Shown here: one piece after another, positions 25,157-33,230 of the stretch
How the letters are laid out: each line of letters starts with the position of its first letter
Position numbering within the stretch: position 1 is the first letter of the stretch
NCBI RefSeq assembly: GCF_022829635.1
Contig: NZ_JAKSYO010000203.1
Span: 1 to 64,000 of the forward strand
Source: Methylobacterium sp. E-066
GTDB lineage: Bacteria; Pseudomonadota; Alphaproteobacteria; Rhizobiales; Beijerinckiaceae
DNA: 64,000 nucleotides
Direction: 5' to 3'
Notes under the pieces: generated by a model
What the model was told of the DNA's origin: nothing
What the model saw: the letters and a program-made list of their open reading frames with translations, nothing else
The model's database searches: none
Position numbers and translations under genes: made by a program

Positions 25157-25429
25157 CTAACAGCCGGTGCAGACGCGCGGATCCCATTTCGGCAGGGGCT
25201 TCAGCGGCGGCAATGATCTTGGCGCCGGGTCAGTGGTGGTCACACTCTGCTCGGGAAGCGTGACCGCGGCGATTGTCTTGCCATCAACGCCGGCGGCTTC
25301 ACCCTGGACTGGCTCGGTCGCGGCCGGCCGGTCGATGCTGCCGGTCGGATCGGGCTCGAGCGCGTGCGCGGTGCCGAGGCTGAGCGCGACGGCGAAAAAA
25401 CCGGCGGCGAGAGGGCGGATGACGATCAT
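25157..25429 (-). CDS. Small secreted protein ending in CTGC
   Basis: A 90-aa protein starting at ATG 25429 (six residues after another possible start). Signal peptide RPLAAGFFAVALSLGTAHAL, then a Pro/Thr/Ala-rich region with DPTGSIDRPAA and a C-terminus KWDPRVCTGC with the two Cys as the CxxC end of the chain. Two neighbours carry the same [IV]C[TS]GC motif. A terminal CxxC could bind metal or haem or form a redox pair in the periplasm; no evidence chooses between them. Confidence 0.65.
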   Translation of the reverse strand: MIVIRPLAAGFFAVALSLGTAHALEPDPTGSIDRPAATEPVQGEAAGVDGKTIAAVTLPEQSVTTTDPAPRSLPPLKPLPKWDPRVCTGC

Positions 25430-25549
25430 GGGGGGCTCCGCCGGCACAACGTGATGCGGATGGCAGGGTTCAATCCCCCCTCCCCGTCTGCCGTGCGGCG
25501 TTTTAGGGCGTCGGCCCTGGTGCCCGATGAGGCGCAGCCCTGCGGCGTG

Positions 25550-26131
25550 TCAGGAGCGCCGCGAGCGCAGCGACGATGCCGGCAGGATCGTCGCGTGCCA
25601 ACGGTCGTCGTCCTGCGGTACCCATGGGCGCTCGACGGGCGGTTCGGGCAGCCGGTACGCGACGCGGCTCGACCCGATCGGCCATGCGACCGGCGCCCTG
25701 TGGAACTGCGCGAGCTTCCGCGGGGGCAGGCGCTTCGCCAGCCGGACGGGATGCGCCTGCAAGGCGAGCCTGCGGCGGTGGTGCCGCTGGAGCCGGGCAT
25801 AGCGCTTGCTCAGCTGGGCGAGCCGCACCTTGGCCCGGGGGCGGCGCGTGGCGATCTTCACGCGCGGGGCCGGTTGCGCCGGCGCGATCAGGCTCGGCTT
25901 GTCGTAGTTGACCGGCGCGACGCGGTTGGCCGCGGTGATGCAGCCGGTGCAGATCGACCCGGAAAGCTGCTGCCAGGTCCGCTGCTGTCGCTCGGCAATG
26001 AGCGCGCTCCGGTCGGGACCCGGATTGGGCTGTTCCGGGGCCCGGCTCGCCGGAATGGCCACGCTGATGGACGGCAAAGCGATGGCGAATGCAGCAAGCG
26101 TGGCCGCCAAGGAGTGTAGAACGCGCTTCAT
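25550..26131 (-). CDS. Secreted basic protein with internal CTGC
   Basis: A 193-aa protein with signal peptide SLAATLAAFAIALPSISVA and a short region leading to LSGSICTGCITAANR, its only Cys pair. The rest is strongly basic (RRPRAKVRLAQLSKRYARLQ, RHHRRRLALQ), which might bind DNA, polysaccharide or lipid phosphate. The motif matches those ending the proteins at 25157 and 26447. It lies 120 nt upstream of the former on the same strand, likely one unit. Not a recognised family. Confidence 0.6.
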   Translation of the reverse strand: MKRVLHSLAATLAAFAIALPSISVAIPASRAPEQPNPGPDRSALIAERQQRTWQQLSGSICTGCITAANRVAPVNYDKPSLIAPAQPAPRVKIATRRPRAKVRLAQLSKRYARLQRHHRRRLALQAHPVRLAKRLPPRKLAQFHRAPVAWPIGSSRVAYRLPEPPVERPWVPQDDDRWHATILPASSLRSRRS

Positions 26132-26446
26132 GACCCATCTCGGCGGTCATCCGAAGCCGCCAAGCTTCCTGTTGCCCGGTGGGCGCGGTCGCGCAAACCG
26201 TTTTCTTGGGTCTTCGGTACTCAATACGTATGCCGCGGGCGCGGTTTCGGACGGGCCGCGCCGGCGATGCTTCGCGCACCTAGATTTGATTAGCGCAAGA
26301 TTATCGGGAATTTTCTCGTCATCAATTTGTGTCTAAGTCTTGTCTATCGGCCACTCTCGCGGCTGTTGATTGGACAAATCCCTAATTTGTTGTTAATGCA
26401 GCGGGGCTCGCGGCCTGCGGCAAGGCCGAGTCTCTTCAGGGCGATC
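26132..26446. other. Divergent promoter region between CxGC genes
   Basis: 315 bp, AT-rich from about 26280 to 26400, between the minus-strand basic CxGC protein and the plus-strand CxGC lipoprotein. It probably contains both promoters. I found no palindrome strong enough to name an operator. Confidence 0.45.
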
Positions 26447-26887
26447 ATGATCTCTGTGAAGCGGATTGCGGCTCTAGGCTTGGTGCTCCTGGCAGGGGCG
26501 TGCTCGCGTCTGCCGAACGTTCCGACCGCCTACAGCGCATTGCCGCGCACGCCGGCGACCGGCGCTGCCGTTTCGGCGGTTCCGGAGGCCCCGGCCGAAA
26601 CGGTCGCCGCCCTGCCACGCATCGTCATTCCCGGGACCCTGAGGGTCCCGGTGGCGGTGGAGCCGCACGGCCTGAACCCGAACGCGGCCCTGGACACGTC
26701 CCGGCGCAGCCGCATGAGCTGGGAGACGCTGCGCCCCGGCGAGCTCCTGAAGCCGCCGGTTCTCGCCGCGGCGGGCCGGCCGGTATCGGCCAATACCGCG
26801 CCTCAGACCTACGACCGCGAGGCGGCGATGGACCGCCTGCTGAAGGGCGGCCGGAACGCCGCGAGCGGCATCTGCTCCGGGTGCTGA
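26447..26887 (+). CDS. Putative lipoprotein ending in CSGC
   Basis: A 146-aa protein. ATG 26447 with AGGGCG upstream gives a lipoprotein signal (ALGLVLLAGACS) with lipobox LAGAC, so Cys is likely lipidated. The middle is Pro/Ala-rich, then VIPGTLRVPVAVEPHGLNPN and a C-terminus GRNAASGICSGC. The end has the same CxGC motif as the two genes across the divergent promoter. It is probably anchored in the outer or inner membrane with the Cys pair in the periplasm. The frame open from 26327 is rejected because it would bury the signal. Confidence 0.65.
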   Translation: MISVKRIAALGLVLLAGACSRLPNVPTAYSALPRTPATGAAVSAVPEAPAETVAALPRIVIPGTLRVPVAVEPHGLNPNAALDTSRRSRMSWETLRPGELLKPPVLAAAGRPVSANTAPQTYDREAAMDRLLKGGRNAASGICSGC

Positions 26888-27003
26888 TCTGGCGTTGCCG
26901 GGATGCGGCATGGTTAGCCGATGACTTCCCGGCGCGCGCTCGGTTTACGCGGCGTTAACGTGTCCTCTCCACCTTGTATCGAGCGACCCGAGGGAGGCGT
27001 GGC

Positions 27004-27294
27004 ATGGGTGCCTTGAAGGCGGAAGACGAGCAGGCGGTCGAGCGCCTGACGCTGCGGCTCCTCCAGGACGCCTATTGCGACCTCGCGGCGGTGCTCCGGG
27101 GTGCGCAGCCCGCGGCCGCCGCTGCCATCCTCACCGTCATGGAACAGCGCGTGACCGACGTCCTCACCCGGATCTGCCGGCAGGGCTCGGAAGGCGCGGC
27201 CTCGGCGGAGATCGCCATCGCGGTCGGCGAGCGGATCGGCGAGATCATGGATCAGGCCCACGGCCGGGACGGCAGCACGGCCCTGGCGGCTTGA
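27004..27294 (+). CDS. Hypothetical helical protein, 96 aa
   Basis: Starting at MGALKAEDEQAVERLTLRLL, this cytoplasmic protein is predicted wholly helical with heptad-like spacing, two Cys (DAYCDLAAV, TRICRQGS) and no signal. It may be a small regulatory or dimeric protein; I know no named family. ATG 27004 is preferred over 26974, whose first residues are Arg-rich and unlike the rest. It stands alone between the lipoprotein and the LysR gene. Confidence 0.6.
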   Translation: MGALKAEDEQAVERLTLRLLQDAYCDLAAVLRGAQPAAAAAILTVMEQRVTDVLTRICRQGSEGAASAEIAIAVGERIGEIMDQAHGRDGSTALAA

Positions 27295-27365
27295 GGCAAG
27301 CCGGTCTGCGGGATTTGCCGCGCGGCCATTGCCAGCACGGTTAGCGTGGGCCCATCCTGCCGCGA

Positions 27366-28262
27366 ATGCGTCCGCCCGTTCCCCTGTCCGCCGTCCGGAT
27401 CTTCGAAGCCGCCGCGCGGCGACGCTCGTTCAAGGCGGCGGCCGGCGAATTGAACCTGTCGCCGAGCGCGGTCAGCCACGCCGTGCGCAAGATGGAGGAG
27501 GCCCTCGGCGTCGCGCTGTTCGAGCGGATCGGGCAGGGCATCACCCCGACTCCGGCCGGCGAGGCGTTGTGCGACCATGTCGGCCGCGCCTTCGCCGAAT
27601 TGAACCGCGGCCTCGACCTCGTGGCCAATCGCGGGCCGCAATTGCTGCGGCTGCACTGCGCGCCGAGCTTTGCCGCGCAGTGGCTCGCGCCGCGGCTGGC
27701 GCGCTTCCTCCGCGAGCATCCGGGCTTCGAGGTGCGGCTGGCTGCCGGCATGGATTACGCCCGCTTCATCACCGACGAGTTCGACGCCGACATCGTCTAC
27801 GGCCCGCCCCGGGGCGAGGGGCTCGTGCGCATGCCGCTCGGGCTCGAGACGGTGACGCCGCTCTGCGATCCCGAACGCGCCGCCCGGATTGCCGGTCCCG
27901 CCGACCTGTTCGGGCAGACCCTGATCCAGAGCGACAACAAGCAGGTGCGCTGGACCCATTGGTTCGAGCGCAACCGCCTCGCCCCACCGCCCACCGCCGC
28001 CATCCGCTTCGACCGGAGCTTTTTGGCCCTGGCGGCGGCGGCGGACGGGCTCGGCGTCGCCCTCGAATCGACCCGGCTCGCCGAGCGGGAGATCGCCGCC
28101 GGCCGCCTGGTCGCGCCGCTCGCCGGGCGGGCGGAGGATATCCGCTATACCGGCCACCATTTCGTCTGCCCGGCCGATGCCCGCCGCCGGGCGCCGCTGC
28201 GGGTCTTCGCCCGCTGGCTCGCCGGGGAACTCGCGATCGAGCTGGACGCCGAGCTCGCCTGA
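27366..28262 (+). CDS. LysR-family transcriptional regulator (GcvA type)
   Basis: A 298-aa regulator. Its N-terminal winged HTH (RIFEAAARRRSFKAAAGELN, SAVSHAVRKMEEALGVALFE) and effector domain starting QLLRLHCAPSFAAQWLAPRL are of the GcvA branch. LysR proteins usually activate adjacent genes upon binding a metabolite. It is oriented with, and just upstream of, the SDR/transketolase operon; a 10-bp palindrome follows its stop (28272-28294). It is therefore the likely regulator of that operon. Confidence 0.88.
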   Translation: MRPPVPLSAVRIFEAAARRRSFKAAAGELNLSPSAVSHAVRKMEEALGVALFERIGQGITPTPAGEALCDHVGRAFAELNRGLDLVANRGPQLLRLHCAPSFAAQWLAPRLARFLREHPGFEVRLAAGMDYARFITDEFDADIVYGPPRGEGLVRMPLGLETVTPLCDPERAARIAGPADLFGQTLIQSDNKQVRWTHWFERNRLAPPPTAAIRFDRSFLALAAAADGLGVALESTRLAEREIAAGRLVAPLAGRAEDIRYTGHHFVCPADARRRAPLRVFARWLAGELAIELDAELA

Positions 28263-28271
28263 AACGCGAGA

Positions 28272-28294
28272 GCAGGTGAATCTCATTCACCTGC
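28272..28294. promoter_or_regulatory. Perfect palindrome GCAGGTGAAT-CTC-ATTCACCTGC
   Basis: Ten-base arms separated by CTC lie 9 nt after the LysR stop and about 185 nt before the SDR start. No T-run follows, so it is a poor terminator. The GTGAAT-N3-ATTCAC core has the T-N11-A dyad layout of LysR sites. Likely the operator for the downstream catabolic operon, by inference. Confidence 0.5.
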
Positions 28295-28479
28295 GGGTGC
28301 AGGATTCGCGTTTGTCGCAAGGGCCGCCCCGGGCCAATGTCGCCGCAACGAACAAGACGCGAGGAAACGTCACCGCGAGGCCGCCGATCCCCGGATCGCG
28401 GTCGCCGGCCGGCTTCAGCCTCCGTCGCGACGACAGGCTTCGAGTCCGCCCAAGCGCGGAACGCCGGGAGGGTTTTTCC

Positions 28480-29229
28480 ATGCTTCTGAACGATCGGGTC
28501 TGCGTGATCACCGGGGCGGCCTCCGCCCGCGGCATCGGAAAGGCCACGGCGCGCCTGTTCGCGCAATACGGCGGCCGCATCGCCGTGCTCGACCTCGATG
28601 CCGGCCAGGCCGAGGAGGCCGCCCGCGACATCGGCGCCGGCCATATCGGCCTCGCCTGCAACGTGACCGACCGGGCCGCCTGTTCCCGGGCCGCCGAGGA
28701 GGTCGTGGCCCGGCTCGGGCGCATCGACGTGCTGGTCAACAATGCCGGCATCACCCAGCCGCTCAAGATCATGGACATCGCGCCGGAGAACTACGACGCC
28801 GTCACCGACGTGAACCTGCGCGGCACCCTCTACATGAGCCAGGCCGTGATCCCGGGCATGCGCGGCCAGAACTCGGGGGCGATCGTGTGCATGTCCTCGG
28901 TCTCCGCCCAGCGCGGCGGCGGCATCTTTGGCGGCCCGCATTACAGCGCCGCCAAGGGCGGCGTGCTCGGCCTCGCCAAGGCCATGGCCCGGGAACTCGG
29001 CCCCGACGGGATCCGGGTGAATTCCGTGACGCCTGGCCTGATCCAGACCGACATCACCGGCGGCAAGCTCACCCCCGAGCTCAAGGTCGAGATCGCCAAG
29101 GGCATCCCGCTGGGGCGCCTCGGGGTCGCCGACGACGTCGCCAATGCCTGCCTGTTCCTGGCCTCCGACCTGTCCGCGTACATCACCGGTGCTGTGATCG
29201 ACGTGAACGGCGGCATGCTGATCCACTGA
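28480..29229 (+). CDS. Short-chain dehydrogenase/reductase (FabG-like SDR)
   Basis: A 249-aa oxidoreductase: cofactor loop TGAASARGIGKATARLF (longer than usual by two residues between Gly), DLDAG after beta-2 favouring NAD, NNAGITQPLKIM, catalytic CMSSVSAQRG with Ser, and YSAAK with Tyr/Lys. ATG 28480 has GGGAGG upstream. It is first in an apparent operon with split transketolase and a beta-hydroxyacid dehydrogenase (gaps of 12, -4 and -10 nt), so it likely oxidises a polyol or hydroxy acid feeding them. Confidence 0.85.
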   Translation: MLLNDRVCVITGAASARGIGKATARLFAQYGGRIAVLDLDAGQAEEAARDIGAGHIGLACNVTDRAACSRAAEEVVARLGRIDVLVNNAGITQPLKIMDIAPENYDAVTDVNLRGTLYMSQAVIPGMRGQNSGAIVCMSSVSAQRGGGIFGGPHYSAAKGGVLGLAKAMARELGPDGIRVNSVTPGLIQTDITGGKLTPELKVEIAKGIPLGRLGVADDVANACLFLASDLSAYITGAVIDVNGGMLIH

Positions 29230-29241
29230 GGGGGAAAGCCC

Positions 29242-30108
29242 ATGTCGACCGAGAGGCTGCCAACCGAACGGCCCCGCGCGGGGTCCAACGTCCCGCTCAG
29301 CGAGCGCGCCTACCACATCCGCCGCCATGCCTTGCGCATGGGCGAGGTCCAGGGCCAGGGCTACATCGCCCAGGCTCTCGGCATCAGCGACGTGCTGGCG
29401 GTGAGCTACTTCCACGCCATGACCTACCGGCCCGAGGATCCCGAATGGGAGGGCCGCGACCGGTTCCTGCTGTCGATCGGCCATTACGCCATCGCCCTGT
29501 ACGCCGCGCTGATCGAGGCGGAGATCATCCCGGAGGACGAGCTGACCAGCTATGGCGGCGACGACAGCCGCCTGCCGATGTCCGGCATGGCGGCCTACAC
29601 GCCCGGCATGGAGATCACCGGCGGCTCGCTCGGCCACGGGCTCGGGATCGCGGTCGGCATGGCGCTGGGCCTCAAGCGGAAGGGTTCGAAAAACTTCGTC
29701 TACAACCTGTTCTCCGACGGCGAGCTCGACGAAGGCTCGACCTGGGAAGCCGCCATGTCGGCGGGCTCGTTCAAGCTCGACAACCTGATCGGCCTCGTCG
29801 ACGTGAACGGCATGCAGGCCGACGGCGCCTCCACGGGGGTGCTCAACTTCGAGCCGCTCGCCCCGAAATTCGAGGCGTTCAACTGGTTCGTGCAGCGGGT
29901 CGACGGCAACGACATCGACGCGCTGGTGGCGGCCTTCGACGCCGCCCGGAACCATCCGGGGCCGCAGCCCCGGATCATCATCTGCGACACGCGCATGGCC
30001 AAGGGCGTGCCGTTCCTGGAGGCGCGCGAGCGCAACCACTTCCTGCGCGTCGAGCCGGACGAATGGCAGCGGGCGCTGGCGATCCTGGACGAAGGGAGGG
30101 TGCGGTGA
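29242..30108 (+). CDS. Transketolase N-terminal (thiamine diphosphate-binding) subunit
   Basis: A 288-aa protein equal to the first domain of transketolase. The ThDP motif is FSDGELDEGSTWEAAM, with the Mg-binding DVNGMQADG following. GSLGHGLGIAVGMALG is typical. In most bacteria this is fused to the pyrimidine-binding domain; here the partner is encoded next door with a GTGA overlap. Two-gene transketolases are known for specialised substrates (for instance D-apulose 4-phosphate or sulfosugar pathways). Which ketose or acceptor it takes cannot be read from sequence. Confidence 0.88.
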   Translation: MSTERLPTERPRAGSNVPLSERAYHIRRHALRMGEVQGQGYIAQALGISDVLAVSYFHAMTYRPEDPEWEGRDRFLLSIGHYAIALYAALIEAEIIPEDELTSYGGDDSRLPMSGMAAYTPGMEITGGSLGHGLGIAVGMALGLKRKGSKNFVYNLFSDGELDEGSTWEAAMSAGSFKLDNLIGLVDVNGMQADGASTGVLNFEPLAPKFEAFNWFVQRVDGNDIDALVAAFDAARNHPGPQPRIIICDTRMAKGVPFLEARERNHFLRVEPDEWQRALAILDEGRVR

Positions 30109-31127
30109 GACGCTCGAAATACGAGAAGCCTGCTCCGCGGGAAGGCGGAAGCCTCAAGACCTCGGCGATGATCGCCTCGCTCGCCGCCCCCGGGCAGCGC
30201 ACCAAGGCCGCGCCGTTCGGCCATGCCCTGGTCGAGCTCGCCAAGACGCGGCCCGACATCGTCGGCCTGTCGGCGGACCTGTCGAAATACACCGACCTGC
30301 ACATCTTCGCGCAGGCCCATCCCGAGCGGTTCTACCAGATGGGGATGGCCGAGCAGCTCTTGATGAGCGCGGCCGCTGGGCTGGCCCGCGAAGGCTTCAC
30401 GCCGTTCGCCACCACCTACGCGGTGTTCGCGGCGCGCCGGGCCTACGACTTCATCTGCCTGGCGATCGCGGAGGAGAATCTCGACGTCAAGATCGCCTGC
30501 GCCCTGCCCGGCCTGACCACCGGCTACGGCCCGAGCCACCAGGCGACGGAAGACCTCGCGATCTTCCGCGGCATGCCCAACCTCACGATCATCGACCCGT
30601 GCGATGCGCACGAGATCGAACAGGTCGTGCCGGCGATGGCCGCCCATAAGGGGCCGGTCTACCTGCGGCTCCTGCGCGGCAACGTCCCGCTGGTGCTCGA
30701 CGAGTACGGCTACACGTTCGAGCTCGGCAAGGCCAAGACGATCCGCGACGGACGCGACGTGCTCGTGATCTCCTCCGGGCTGATGACCATGCGGGCGCTC
30801 GAAGTGGCCGATGCGCTGCGCGACGACCGGATCGACGTGGCGGTCCTGCACGTGCCGACGATCAAGCCGCTGGACGAGGCGACGATCCTGCGCGAGGCCG
30901 GGCGCGGCGGCCGCCTCGTGGTGGTGGCCGAGAACCACACGGTGATCGGCGGCCTCGGCGAGGCGGTGGCGGGCGTGCTGATGCGCAACGGCACGATGCC
31001 CGAGCGCGGCTTCCGCCAGATCGGCCTGCCAGACCAGTTCCTCGACGCCGGCGCCCTGCCGACCCTCCACGACCGCTACGGGATCTCGACCGCCGCCATG
31101 GCGCGGAGCATCCGCGGATGGCTGTGA
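30105..31127 (+). CDS. Transketolase C-terminal (pyrimidine-binding) subunit
   Basis: A 340-aa partner of the preceding gene. The pyrimidine-domain motif is RFYQMGMAEQLLMSAAAGLA, with its catalytic Glu, and the C-terminal domain runs from about 190 (GRDVLVISSGLMTMRALEVA). The GTG start at 30105 overlaps the partner stop, implying coupled synthesis in equal amounts. The next gene begins 10 nt before its stop. With the N-subunit it should form an alpha2beta2 enzyme transferring a two-carbon unit. Confidence 0.88.
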   Translation: MRRSKYEKPAPREGGSLKTSAMIASLAAPGQRTKAAPFGHALVELAKTRPDIVGLSADLSKYTDLHIFAQAHPERFYQMGMAEQLLMSAAAGLAREGFTPFATTYAVFAARRAYDFICLAIAEENLDVKIACALPGLTTGYGPSHQATEDLAIFRGMPNLTIIDPCDAHEIEQVVPAMAAHKGPVYLRLLRGNVPLVLDEYGYTFELGKAKTIRDGRDVLVISSGLMTMRALEVADALRDDRIDVAVLHVPTIKPLDEATILREAGRGGRLVVVAENHTVIGGLGEAVAGVLMRNGTMPERGFRQIGLPDQFLDAGALPTLHDRYGISTAAMARSIRGWL

Positions 31128-31999
31128 GCCGCCTCGCCTTCGTCGGCCTCGGCGCCATGGGCCTGCCGATGGCGGGCCACCTCGTCGCCGCGGGTTTTTC
31201 GGTGCGCGGCTACGACATCCGGGCGGAGAGCCGCGCGGCCCTGGTGGCCGCAGGCGCAGCGCCGGCCGAGACCCTGGCGCAGGCAGCCGACGGCGCCGAC
31301 GCGCTCCTGCTGATGGTGGTCAACGCCGCCCAGGCCGAGGAGGTGCTGTTCGTGCAAGGCGCCCTCGACGCCCTCGCCCCGGACGGGATCGTCGTCCTGA
31401 TGGCGACCTGTCCGCCGGGGGCTGTGGAGGCCATCGCGGCACGCGTCTCGGCCAAAGGCCGCCGGTTCGTGGATGCCCCGGTCTCGGGGGGCGTCGTCGG
31501 GGCGAGGGCCGCCAAGCTCACGATCATGGCCGCGGCCCCGGCCGCGACGCTGGCGGCGATCCGCCCGATCCTCGACGCGCTGGGCGACCGGATCTTCCCT
31601 GTCGGCGAGCGGCCGGGCCAGGGCGCCACCGTCAAGGCGGTGAACCAGCTCCTGTGCGGCGTCCATATCGCGGCCGCCGCCGAGGCGATGGCGCTGGCCG
31701 GACGGGTCGGGGTCGATCTCGCGGTGGTGCTGGAGATCCTCTCGGGCTCCTCGGCCTCGAGCTGGATGCTGCGCGACCGTGGCCCCCGCATGCTGGAGCC
31801 GGAGCCGGAGGTGACCAGCGCGGTCGACATCTTCGTCAAGGATCTCGGCATCGTGCTGGAGGCCGGCCGCAGCGCCGGCGCGGCCCTGCCGCTCGCGGCG
31901 CTGGCCCATCAGCTCTTCGTCTCGACCTCGGGCCGGGGCGACGGCGCCGACGACGACAGCCAAGTTGTGCGCGCCTATCGCGCGCTCAACGGCACGTAA
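31118..31999 (+). CDS. Beta-hydroxyacid dehydrogenase (HIBADH / L-threonate dehydrogenase-like)
   Basis: A 293-aa NAD-binding 6-phosphogluconate-dehydrogenase-like enzyme. It has the nucleotide loop FVGLGAMGLPMAGHL, the substrate loop DAPVSGGVVGARAAKLTIMA, and the catalytic Lys in GATVKAVNQLLCGVHIAAAA. That last segment is close to what I recall of L-threonate dehydrogenase (LtnD) and differs from GlxR, but the subfamily is not certain. Position after the transketolase pair suggests it makes or uses a keto acid for that enzyme. Confidence 0.82.
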   Translation: MAVSRLAFVGLGAMGLPMAGHLVAAGFSVRGYDIRAESRAALVAAGAAPAETLAQAADGADALLLMVVNAAQAEEVLFVQGALDALAPDGIVVLMATCPPGAVEAIAARVSAKGRRFVDAPVSGGVVGARAAKLTIMAAAPAATLAAIRPILDALGDRIFPVGERPGQGATVKAVNQLLCGVHIAAAAEAMALAGRVGVDLAVVLEILSGSSASSWMLRDRGPRMLEPEPEVTSAVDIFVKDLGIVLEAGRSAGAALPLAALAHQLFVSTSGRGDGADDDSQVVRAYRALNGT

Positions 32000-32201
32000 A
32001 TGTAGGGGCTTGCGGGCCGGCGCGGCTTGTCCGCGCGCCGCGGAGCCCGGATGATCCGCGCCGGAGAAGAAGCGGCGCGTGAGACGCACGAAGAACGGCA
32101 CCGGGACCCGTATCCGGGGCCGAAGATCAAAAGACGCACGATCCACATGACCGGATAACGGCGGGGATCGGGCGGCTCGGAACGACCCAGGGAGTGAAAT
32201 C

Positions 32202-33218
32202 ATGCGCGACACGCGTTTCAGCCGCCGCAGCCTGCTCGTGGGCGCGACCGCCGTGCCGGTCTTCGGCATCCTCACCCGGCGCGGGCAGGCCGCCGAGTTC
32301 TCCTACAAGCTTGCCACCGGCCAGGACCCGACCCACCCGGTCAACGTCCGGGCGCAGGAGGCCCTCGACCGGATCCGCGAGGCGACCGGCGGGCGTTTGG
32401 AGATCAAGCTGTTCCCGGCCAACCAGCTCGGCTCCGACACCGACCTGCTGGCGCAGGTGCGCAACGGCAGCGTCGAGTTCTTCAACCTCGCCACCTCGAT
32501 CCTCGCCACCTTCGTGCCGGCCGCGAGCCTGCCGAACACCGGCTTCGCGTTCAAGGATTACGACGCGGTCTGGTCGGCAATGGATGGGGGGCTCGGCACC
32601 TACGTCCGGGCCGAGATCGCCAAGACGCCGATCCTCACCGTCTCGAAGGTCTGGGACAACGGCTTCCGGCAGATCACCTCCTCGACCCGCGAGATCAAGA
32701 CGCCCGAGGACCTGAAGGGCTTCAAGATCCGCGTGCCGCCGGCGCCGATGCTGACCTCGCTGTTCAAGGCACTCGATGCCGGGGCGGCGCCGATCAATTT
32801 CAACGAGCTGTATTCCTCGCTCCAGACCAAGGTGGTCGAGGGCCAGGAGAACCCGCTCGCCATCACGGCCACGGCCCGGCTCTACGAGGTGCAGAAATCC
32901 TGCAGCCTGACCGGGCATGTCTGGGACGGCTACTGGATCCTCGGCAACAAGAAAGCCTGGCAGCGCCTGCCGGAGGATCTGCGCCAGACGGTCTCGCGCG
33001 AGCTCGACCGGTCCGGCACCGACCAGCGCGCCGATGTCGCCAATCTCAGCCTGTCCCTGCGCGAGAGCCTCGCCGCCAAGGGCATCACCTTCGTCGATGT
33101 CGACCGCTCACGCTTCCGCGAGGCGCTCGGCCGGACCAGCTTCTACCGGGACTGGAAGGCCAAGTACGGCGATGCGGCGTGGGCGCATCTCGAAGACGTC
33201 TCCGGCAAGCTGACCTGA
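32202..33218 (+). CDS. dctP: TRAP transporter solute-binding protein (DctP family)
   Basis: A 338-aa periplasmic binding protein. The leader has a twin-arginine motif (SRRSLLVGATAV) and ends near GQAAEF. DctP features include the region LKGFKIRVPPAPM with the conserved Arg that salt-bridges carboxylate ligands, and YSSLQTKVVEGQENP. TRAP systems usually bring in organic acids using a sodium gradient. The permease gene follows after 12 nt. A close paralogue with no permease lies at 39270-40307. Confidence 0.9.
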   Translation: MRDTRFSRRSLLVGATAVPVFGILTRRGQAAEFSYKLATGQDPTHPVNVRAQEALDRIREATGGRLEIKLFPANQLGSDTDLLAQVRNGSVEFFNLATSILATFVPAASLPNTGFAFKDYDAVWSAMDGGLGTYVRAEIAKTPILTVSKVWDNGFRQITSSTREIKTPEDLKGFKIRVPPAPMLTSLFKALDAGAAPINFNELYSSLQTKVVEGQENPLAITATARLYEVQKSCSLTGHVWDGYWILGNKKAWQRLPEDLRQTVSRELDRSGTDQRADVANLSLSLRESLAAKGITFVDVDRSRFREALGRTSFYRDWKAKYGDAAWAHLEDVSGKLT

Positions 33219-33230
33219 AGGACGACTGGC

